A stretch of 64,000 nucleotides of DNA from Spirochaetales bacterium Spiro_05. Lineage in GTDB: Bacteria; Spirochaetota; Spirochaetia; Sphaerochaetales; Sphaerochaetaceae. The position numbers and the translations under genes are program-made. The notes beneath the pieces were generated by a model. The model worked only from the letters and a program-made list of their open reading frames with translations. It did not search any database and had not been told where the DNA came from. Positions 58,387-64,000 of the stretch are shown here, piece by piece (within the stretch, counting starts at the first letter, position 1; each line of letters starts with the position of its first letter). The DNA is taken from positions 17,722 through 81,721 of the forward strand of contig LVBG01000011.1 in the NCBI GenBank assembly GCA_001603115.1. The letters are read 5' to 3'.

Positions 58387-60933
58387 ATGGATGATGCCAA
58401 AACCCTGATCGTAGTTGAGTCGCCCACCAAAGCGAAGACCATTACGAAATTCCTGCCCAAGGAGTGCAAGGTGGTTGCCAGCAAAGGCCATATCCGTGAC
58501 CTCCCGGAGGAACGTATGGCCATTGATGTGGAAAAGGACTTCACTTGTGAGTATCAGGTGGTCAGCGGCAAGGAGAGCCTGATCAAGGAGCTGAAGAGCA
58601 GTCTCAAGGGTGCTTCCCGCTTGCTGTTGGCAACTGATGAGGACCGCGAGGGTGAAAGCATCTCGTGGCATCTGCTTGAAGTGCTCAAGCCAAAGATTCC
58701 CTACCAGCGGATGGTCTTTCATGAAATTACCAAGAGTGCCATCACCAAAGCGCTCGAGCAGGGACGGGCATTGGACGAGAACTTGGTGATGGCCCAGGAA
58801 GGTCGAAGGGTTGTTGACCGTCTCTATGGATACACGCTCTCTCCCACCTTGTGGAGAAAACTCTCCAACAAAAAGCTTTCGGCAGGTCGAGTGCAGTCGG
58901 TAGGTTTGAGGCTGACGGTGGAGCGTGAACGCCTTCGCATGCTCTTCCTGCAGACAACCTACTATGATGCAAAAGCGGATTTGCTCTCAAAAGAGCACAA
59001 GTCTTTTGAAGCGAAGCTGACTTCGTATCAGGGTCAGGGCATTGCAGGAAGCAAGGATTTCGACTCCAACAGCGGTGTCTACAAGCAGAAGGCCAACACC
59101 TTGCTGCTGCAGAAGGAGCAGATAGAGGCAATCGTCAAAGAGCTTGAGCGTGAAACGTATCGTGTCGAGGACATCCAGCGCAAACCGTTTGTCACTCGTC
59201 CCAGCATTCCTTTCACTACCAGCACCCTTCAGCAGGATGCGATCAAGAAGCTGCACATAAGTGCTTCCGATACGATGCGCATTGCCCAGAAGCTCTATGA
59301 GAATGGGTTCATCACCTATATGAGAACCGATAGTCCTTCTTTGAGCCAGGAGGGAACACGTGCTGCAAGAAGTGTGGTGGAGTCGTTGTACGGCAATGAG
59401 TATCTCTCCTCTTCCCCTCGGTATTTTGCTGCAAAGAGTGCAGGAGCCCAGGAAGCCCACGAGGCGATTCGCCCTGCAGGTGAGACCTTTCTCCACCCTT
59501 CTGAAACCCATCTGGTGGGCAAGGAGCTCTCTCTCTATGAACTGATCTGGAAGCGGACGCTGGCAAGCCAGATGGCAGAAGCGAAAAAAGCTACCACAAC
59601 GGTTCGGATCAAGGCTGGCGATGGAGAGTTTACGGCAACCGGAACGGAGATTGTTTTCCCCGGTTTCTTGCGTGCCTATGTAGAGGGCAGTGACGACCCC
59701 GAGGCCGCCCTCGATGACAAAGAGTCCTTGCTTCCTGCTCTGAAGGTCGGGGAAGTATGCGACCTCCAGGCTTTGGCAGCGAGTGAACACCAGACCAAGA
59801 GCCCTGCTCGCTTCACGGAAGCTTCCTTGGTCCAGGAGCTGGAGAAGCGTGGCATCGGCCGGCCGTCGACCTACGCCACCATCATCAAGACGTTGCTCGA
59901 TCGCCGCTATGTGGTAAAGGAAGGCTCAGCCCTTGCTCCGACGTTCATGGGGTTTGCCGTCTGCCAATTCCTGGAGACAAACTTCCCTCAGTTCGTTGAT
60001 TACGATTTCACCTCCATGATGGAGGATGGGTTGGACAAGATAGCCAGCGGTGAGCTGGACAAGGTTGCCTTCCTCTCTTCCTTCTACCTTGGAGAGACAG
60101 GGCTGGCCAAGCAGAATGAGCTGCAGCTGAGCCTTGACAACAAGGTGGCCTCAAAAACCTTGAGCCTTCCGCATATCTCTGCGGAGAATCCCATCATGAT
60201 CGGTCCCTACGGACCGTATGTGATCGATGAGCAGGCCCAGTTCATCTCGCTTCCGCAAGACTGGCTTCCCGGCAGTGTAACCGATGAGCAGGTCAAGCAG
60301 CTCAAAGCAAACGGCAAGGAGAAAGCCAAGCCGGTAGTGCTGGGCAGTGGACCTGTATCGGGTGAACCTGTCCAAGTGCTCACCGGCCGCTTCGGCCCTT
60401 ACTGGCAGGAAGGGGAGGGCAAGGAAGCCAAACGGGCAAGCATCCCCAAGTGGGTGCAGGATGCCCAAAAGGCCGAGGACCTGGAGATTGCGAGGCGCTA
60501 TCTGTCGTTGCCTAGGGTGCTGGGGACGGATGCCGAGGGCCATGAGGTCATCGCCCACAAGGGAAAGTACGGACCCTTTGTGGCCTGTAATTCCGAGATA
60601 CGAAACCTACGAAAGAACGACAACGACCAACATCTCTTCTCCATTACCTTGGAGCAAGCTCTCGAGCTGCTCAAAGAGGAGAAAACCCCTGCAGGAAAGG
60701 CGAGGGGACGAAAGACACAAGCAAGAACGTCAAAAGCCTCCGTTGTGAAGGATCTGGGCACGTTCGAAAACGAGACAGTGGCATTGGCCACCGGTCGCTA
60801 CGGCTTCTACTTGAAGGTCGGCAAGGAAAACATTGCCTTGCCCAACGAATTCAAGAAGGATGAGGCGAAAGCCAACTCCCTTACCCATGAAGAGGCCGTA
60901 GAGATCATCCGCACCAAGCGTGCAAAGGGCTAG
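58387..60933 (+). CDS. topA: DNA topoisomerase I
   Basis: 848 aa type IA topoisomerase. The Toprim domain begins TLIVVESPTKAKTI and has ATDEDREGESISWH near 80. The catalytic tyrosine is in FITYMRTDSPSLS near 310. The C-terminal part has repeated zinc-less topoisomerase C-repeat segments (GRFGPYWQEGEG; GKYGPFVACNSE; GRYGFYLKVGKE) in place of cysteine zinc fingers. It relaxes negative supercoils. The PIN-domain gene follows 12 bases later, so the two are probably co-transcribed. Confidence 0.95.
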   Translation: MDDAKTLIVVESPTKAKTITKFLPKECKVVASKGHIRDLPEERMAIDVEKDFTCEYQVVSGKESLIKELKSSLKGASRLLLATDEDREGESISWHLLEVLKPKIPYQRMVFHEITKSAITKALEQGRALDENLVMAQEGRRVVDRLYGYTLSPTLWRKLSNKKLSAGRVQSVGLRLTVERERLRMLFLQTTYYDAKADLLSKEHKSFEAKLTSYQGQGIAGSKDFDSNSGVYKQKANTLLLQKEQIEAIVKELERETYRVEDIQRKPFVTRPSIPFTTSTLQQDAIKKLHISASDTMRIAQKLYENGFITYMRTDSPSLSQEGTRAARSVVESLYGNEYLSSSPRYFAAKSAGAQEAHEAIRPAGETFLHPSETHLVGKELSLYELIWKRTLASQMAEAKKATTTVRIKAGDGEFTATGTEIVFPGFLRAYVEGSDDPEAALDDKESLLPALKVGEVCDLQALAASEHQTKSPARFTEASLVQELEKRGIGRPSTYATIIKTLLDRRYVVKEGSALAPTFMGFAVCQFLETNFPQFVDYDFTSMMEDGLDKIASGELDKVAFLSSFYLGETGLAKQNELQLSLDNKVASKTLSLPHISAENPIMIGPYGPYVIDEQAQFISLPQDWLPGSVTDEQVKQLKANGKEKAKPVVLGSGPVSGEPVQVLTGRFGPYWQEGEGKEAKRASIPKWVQDAQKAEDLEIARRYLSLPRVLGTDAEGHEVIAHKGKYGPFVACNSEIRNLRKNDNDQHLFSITLEQALELLKEEKTPAGKARGRKTQARTSKASVVKDLGTFENETVALATGRYGFYLKVGKENIALPNEFKKDEAKANSLTHEEAVEIIRTKRAKG

Positions 60934-60945
60934 AGAAAGGAAAAC

Positions 60946-62061
60946 ATGGCAAGACTTTTGGGAAAGCGACCCCCTGCCAGGCATGTGGAGACAATTGCTA
61001 CCGAGGATACGGTAGAGCAGCTCTCCAGTGAGTTCCGCCTGAGTAAGGAGAAGGTGCAAAGCATTCTCAGGGGTGTGGGGATCAACCTGGAGGGTTCAAA
61101 CCCTGCCAGTGAGATGGGTCTGTATCGTGAGGTCATCGCCTGTAAGGTTGGTGACCGGTCCCGATTCACCCACTCCGATACGTCCTACGAGGAAGTATTG
61201 GATGAGCAACTGCGCTCCTTTGATGAGATTTACGTAGATACTGCGCCGATTATCCAGGAAGACTGGTTTCTGCACTTCGTAACTGATGCAGAGCCGATTC
61301 TCAAACGGCGCAAGAAAAAACTGATTATCCTCGAGAAGACGCTTGAGGAGCTGCACGGTTTGAAGGACAATCCGGAGAAGGACAAGGAAGTACGGGTCCG
61401 CTCCACCATCCGTCCCGACCTGATCCGCCAGCTTGCCCGCAGGGGCTTGGTGCGCATCGGGGATACCGGTAGTACGGGTATTGCAGATGATCATTTGGTA
61501 AGTCTGTTCTCCCAGATTGGAGCAACCAAGAGCTTGTTGCTTGTTACCCAGGATCGTGGGCTGAGTGAGCGGATTGTGCGTCTTGCCCATCAGCTGGAGC
61601 AGCATCCCAAGCAAGAGGTGAAGAAGCCCTGGTTCCTGCGGTTGCTCGGGCGCAAGAAATCCGATGCCGAACAGTATGCCCACCAAATGGTGGCTTGCAA
61701 GCTCATCGAGGAGGGCAAGCTCAAGCGTTGTTACATCTGTCCTGAGTGCAATGAAAGTTATTATGATGACCTGCATGCTTGTGAAGGCATGGTGCTTTGC
61801 GGCCGGTGCTACCTTGATCTCAAGGAGCAGGAGGCAAAGCAGATTGCGGCCAACCAAAAGAAGCGGGAAGCAGAGCTGAAGGCAGAGGAAGAGCGCCAGA
61901 AGAAGCTCGAGGAAGAGGAGAGGAGGCTGGAGCGAGAGAAGCTCAAGCAAACAGTGGGGCAACGAGTGGAGATGCAGAAGAAGCGCTTCATCAAGCGAGC
62001 CTTTTTGGTGCTTGTTGTGCTGCTCATCTTGGCCGTACTGCTCATTGTTTTGCTGCTGTAG
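60946..62061 (+). CDS. Membrane-anchored PIN-domain protein with zinc ribbon
   Basis: 371 aa. The N-terminal 80 residues are basic and may bind nucleic acid. A PIN-like nuclease domain at about 95-215 keeps the acidic set: Asp in YVDTAPI, Glu in ILEKTLEELH, Asp pair in GIADDHLVSL, and Asp in LVTQDRGLS. A cysteine knuckle follows (CYICPECNESYY ... CEGMVLCGRC), probably a zinc ribbon. Then come a long Lys/Glu coiled coil (about 290-345) and one C-terminal membrane helix (AFLVLVVLLILAVLLIVLLL). It looks like a tail-anchored RNase or nuclease facing the cytoplasm. I know of no named family with this order. Confidence 0.8.
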   Translation: MARLLGKRPPARHVETIATEDTVEQLSSEFRLSKEKVQSILRGVGINLEGSNPASEMGLYREVIACKVGDRSRFTHSDTSYEEVLDEQLRSFDEIYVDTAPIIQEDWFLHFVTDAEPILKRRKKKLIILEKTLEELHGLKDNPEKDKEVRVRSTIRPDLIRQLARRGLVRIGDTGSTGIADDHLVSLFSQIGATKSLLLVTQDRGLSERIVRLAHQLEQHPKQEVKKPWFLRLLGRKKSDAEQYAHQMVACKLIEEGKLKRCYICPECNESYYDDLHACEGMVLCGRCYLDLKEQEAKQIAANQKKREAELKAEEERQKKLEEEERRLEREKLKQTVGQRVEMQKKRFIKRAFLVLVVLLILAVLLIVLLL

Positions 62062-62083
62062 TTGCAACCGATTCCAATTTTTT

Positions 62084-62113
62084 ACCGTCTGGACTTGTTC
62101 CGGGCGGTTTTTT
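62084..62113 (+). terminator. Rho-independent terminator after the PIN gene
   Basis: 10-bp stem ACCGTCTGGA / TCCGGGCGGT (two G-T pairs) with a CTTGT loop and a run of T. Confidence 0.85.
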
Positions 62114-62114
62114 C

Positions 62115-62155
62115 TTGCAGCGATGCGCCCAATCCAGTATATTACCAGTGGTAAT
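62115..62155 (+). promoter_or_regulatory. Promoter with TetR-type operator
   Basis: TTGCAG (62115-62120), an exact 17-bp spacer, and TATATT (62138-62143). The perfect palindrome ATTACC-AGT-GGTAAT (62141-62155) overlaps the -10 box and start point. A TetR-family gene ends this operon, so autorepression is the natural reading. Confidence 0.75.
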
Positions 62156-62172
62156 TTAGTGAAGGAGAGGGT

Positions 62173-63357
62173 ATGGTGATGCATCGCCGAATGTCGTTTT
62201 TGGGAGTCTTGTTGCTTGGCTTGGTTCTGCTTCAGGGGTGCATGTCCATCCCAACCTCGGCAGTAGATCCTGAACGATACTTCAAAGACCAACCGACTTC
62301 CCATGCAGAGACGCTGTATGGGACTCCCTACACAGGAACATGGGCTCCGCTTTTTTTTGCAGACTTTGATCAGATTGAGCGCCTGATGCTCATCGATATC
62401 GCTGACGACCCGATCTATCGCTCGATCGAGGTGCAGATATTCCTCATTGGGGGAAAGGAGGAGGCTGTTGTCATCACCGTCGATCGGAAGAAGAGGATTG
62501 ACTATTACTACGGAAGTGACATCTTGCTCGATGAGAAGCGGAGGGAGTCGGTCTCAACCTTGCTTGATGCTCCGAACTTCCACAAGCAAGAGGTTATGGC
62601 ATCCCTACAGGTGCTGGAAGGCGGGCTTTCCTGTACTGCCTCCTTCACAGACTATGCCGGAAGGCCAATTTTCATTTCGATTGTCGAGAGCAGGCCCAAC
62701 ACCAAGCAGACCGCGATGCTCGCTCCTGTTTCCAACCAGAGCCTGCATCCCACCTCGTTTCCCTTGGTCTTCCTGGATACCTTCAACATGGTATCGCGCA
62801 AGGGTACCCAAATCGAACTGGTATTCGATGGAGTTGTCAGGAAACCAGCCGGCTTTCCCTTGATAGTTGAGAACAGAAGGGTCTTCTACAGTCGCTATGC
62901 AGCAGACGTTGTGGTGGCGGATCTCCTGATTGAGGGAGTGCACCGCATTCCCTTGCACGAAGTGGCATCGGAAACAGCGGAGCTGAGAGATGGCAACGCA
63001 ACCTACCACCTGAACTGGGAGCGAGGGTATCCGGAGCTGGAGAAGGTGAGCTTCGTCGAAGGCGATAGCTCCGTTTCCCTCTCTTTTGCACCAGCGCTGC
63101 CGGATTTGGGACATATGGATGCACAGGCAAGAGCACAAGGCAAGTTTCTGCTTTCCGTGAATGCCCATCCAGCGGTAATTGCCGGAACCTACGACATCGC
63201 TCCCTCACCTGGCGGGCATCGGCTTCTTTTGCAGCCCAGCACCAGTTGGCAACCCCCCTTCATGGGAAAGAAGTGGGTATCGACCTTCCTGTATACCGCT
63301 TATGTGGAAAAAGATCGGCACTATGTCCTGCTCGATGCACGCTGGGATCGTATCTAG
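62173..63357 (+). CDS. Lipoprotein of unknown function, first gene of the TetR operon
   Basis: 394 aa. The signal peptide ends in VLLQGC, a clear lipobox with Cys at residue 23, so it is anchored in a membrane. The rest is a beta-rich extracytoplasmic protein (FFADFDQIERLMLIDIADDP; YSRYAADVVVADLLIEG) that I cannot place in any family. AAGGAG precedes the ATG. It lies under a TetR-type operator and 1 base before the regulator, so its amount probably answers to a small ligand. Confidence 0.75.
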   Translation: MVMHRRMSFLGVLLLGLVLLQGCMSIPTSAVDPERYFKDQPTSHAETLYGTPYTGTWAPLFFADFDQIERLMLIDIADDPIYRSIEVQIFLIGGKEEAVVITVDRKKRIDYYYGSDILLDEKRRESVSTLLDAPNFHKQEVMASLQVLEGGLSCTASFTDYAGRPIFISIVESRPNTKQTAMLAPVSNQSLHPTSFPLVFLDTFNMVSRKGTQIELVFDGVVRKPAGFPLIVENRRVFYSRYAADVVVADLLIEGVHRIPLHEVASETAELRDGNATYHLNWERGYPELEKVSFVEGDSSVSLSFAPALPDLGHMDAQARAQGKFLLSVNAHPAVIAGTYDIAPSPGGHRLLLQPSTSWQPPFMGKKWVSTFLYTAYVEKDRHYVLLDARWDRI

Positions 63358-63358
63358 G

Positions 63359-63919
63359 ATGAAACCCAAAGCAAGGAGTGTGGGCCGACAGGCTTTCATC
63401 AAGTGCGTACTCGATATGCTGGATGAGGGAGCCAGCCTGGATGAGATCAATCTTCGGCATATTGCCAAACGCCTTGGGTGCGCCCACACCAATGCCTATA
63501 ACTGGTTTGCATCCCAGCAGGAACTGTACTGGTGGGCACTGGGGCTGGCCATCGAACGGCTGTTGCTTGAAACCCAAGCTGAGGATATTCCGCCTCTTTT
63601 TGCTGAAGATGGCCTATTGGTGCGCTATGCAGCTTTTGCCAGACGACATCCAGCCTGGTTTCGCTTGATCTGGTTGGAACGACTTACTCCTCCAATACCT
63701 GATGAAATTGTGCCTCTGCTTGCAAGACCCTCCTGCTTGATGGGTCGAAGCCTAAAGCAAAGTGTCCCTGCACAAGGGTCATTGCAAGAGAAAGGGGATG
63801 TTTTGTTCTCCTACCTGCATGGGAAACTCTGCTTGCTGGTCACACACCGTATGAGCAGTGAGCAGGTTGAGACACTCGAACAGGATCTGCTCTCATTCGC
63901 CAACTCACTTTTTTGCTGA
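63359..63919 (+). CDS. TetR/AcrR-family transcription regulator
   Basis: 186 aa from the ATG right after the lipoprotein stop. The N-terminal helix-turn-helix is typical (INLRHIAKRLGCAHTNAYNWFASQQELYWWAL near 30-60). The C-terminal ligand-binding part is helical and poorly conserved (RYAAFARRHPAWFRLIWLERL near 95). It probably represses its own operon through the palindrome at 62141-62155. The ligand is unknown. Confidence 0.88.
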   Translation: MKPKARSVGRQAFIKCVLDMLDEGASLDEINLRHIAKRLGCAHTNAYNWFASQQELYWWALGLAIERLLLETQAEDIPPLFAEDGLLVRYAAFARRHPAWFRLIWLERLTPPIPDEIVPLLARPSCLMGRSLKQSVPAQGSLQEKGDVLFSYLHGKLCLLVTHRMSSEQVETLEQDLLSFANSLFC

Positions 63920-64000
63920 GCAGATTCTCATCTTCATCCGTGTAGCCCGTAAATGATTTTTTCCTCCCCCTAGAATCTGCAATAGCCAGCTTTCTGGGCC
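63920..64000. other. End of window, no gene seen
   Basis: No ORF or clear terminator. A run of T (63958-63962) follows a weak repeat. Any gene here would begin beyond the window. Confidence 0.4.

Noticed and set aside
60946-62061. A VapC-type toxin of a toxin-antitoxin pair
   Set aside because: No small antitoxin gene is adjacent, the protein is nearly three times VapC length, and it has a membrane anchor and zinc ribbon.

Overview
This is a gene-dense stretch of a bacterial chromosome. GC content is moderate to high, genes fill nearly everything on both strands, and there is no prophage, insertion sequence or CRISPR array. The best guess for the organism is an anaerobic, sugar-fermenting spirochaete of the Sphaerochaeta type. 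The reasons are a very short alanyl-tRNA synthetase without its C-terminal domains, sugar ABC operons lacking their own ATPase, an NfnAB bifurcating enzyme, a flavodiiron oxygen/NO reductase, AmmeMemoRadiSam genes and many small lipoproteins. This placement is inference; no rRNA is present to settle it.

Layout. 1-5.6 kb (minus): glycerate kinase and a GntP permease behind a large palindromic operator, then TrkH/TrkA potassium uptake. 5.7 kb: initiator tRNA. 6.4-15.3 kb: a carbohydrate locus with a soluble histidine kinase carrying a LacI-type sugar-binding domain, its NarL-type regulator, a sugar ABC transporter (binding protein and two permeases) and a GH3 beta-glucosidase. 15.4-17.8 kb: MEMO, AMMECR1 and radical SAM genes. 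17.8-19.9 kb: an ABC-F ATPase and a C_GCAxxG_C_C protein. 20-31 kb: the purine operon purE-C-F-M-N/O-(AICAR transformylase)-D-L. 31-33 kb: an hsp20 gene behind a sigma-54 promoter, a decayed region with a pseudogene, and a cupin. 33-36 kb: NfnAB and a PTS EIIA-like protein. 36-38 kb (minus): EcfA, EcfT and 5-formyl-THF cyclo-ligase. 38-45 kb: tRNA-Phe, a nitroreductase, a dCache/HAMP/PAS/GGDEF/HD-GYP protein, and a Crp/Fnr regulator beside a flavodiiron operon with an FNR box. 45-54 kb: AlkA-like glycosylase, DprA, AlaRS, RlmN, OPT transporter, an outer-membrane-like protein, HflX and YchF. 55-64 kb: lipoproteins, a B12-binding radical SAM protein, topoisomerase I, a membrane-anchored PIN/zinc-ribbon protein, and a lipoprotein-TetR operon with its own operator.

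The purine genes give every step from PRPP to IMP except PurB, and PurK if PurE needs it. The last two steps are arranged unusually: a stand-alone AICAR transformylase, and a PurO-type IMP cyclohydrolase fused to PurN.

A theme across the window is that many genes (purE, rlmN, the B12 radical SAM gene, the EIIA gene, 5-formyl-THF cyclo-ligase, alaS, hflX and others) have a -10 box only 6-9 bases before the start codon and no ribosome-binding site. This predicts leaderless transcripts. All functions are read from sequence motifs and family resemblance; no database search was run.
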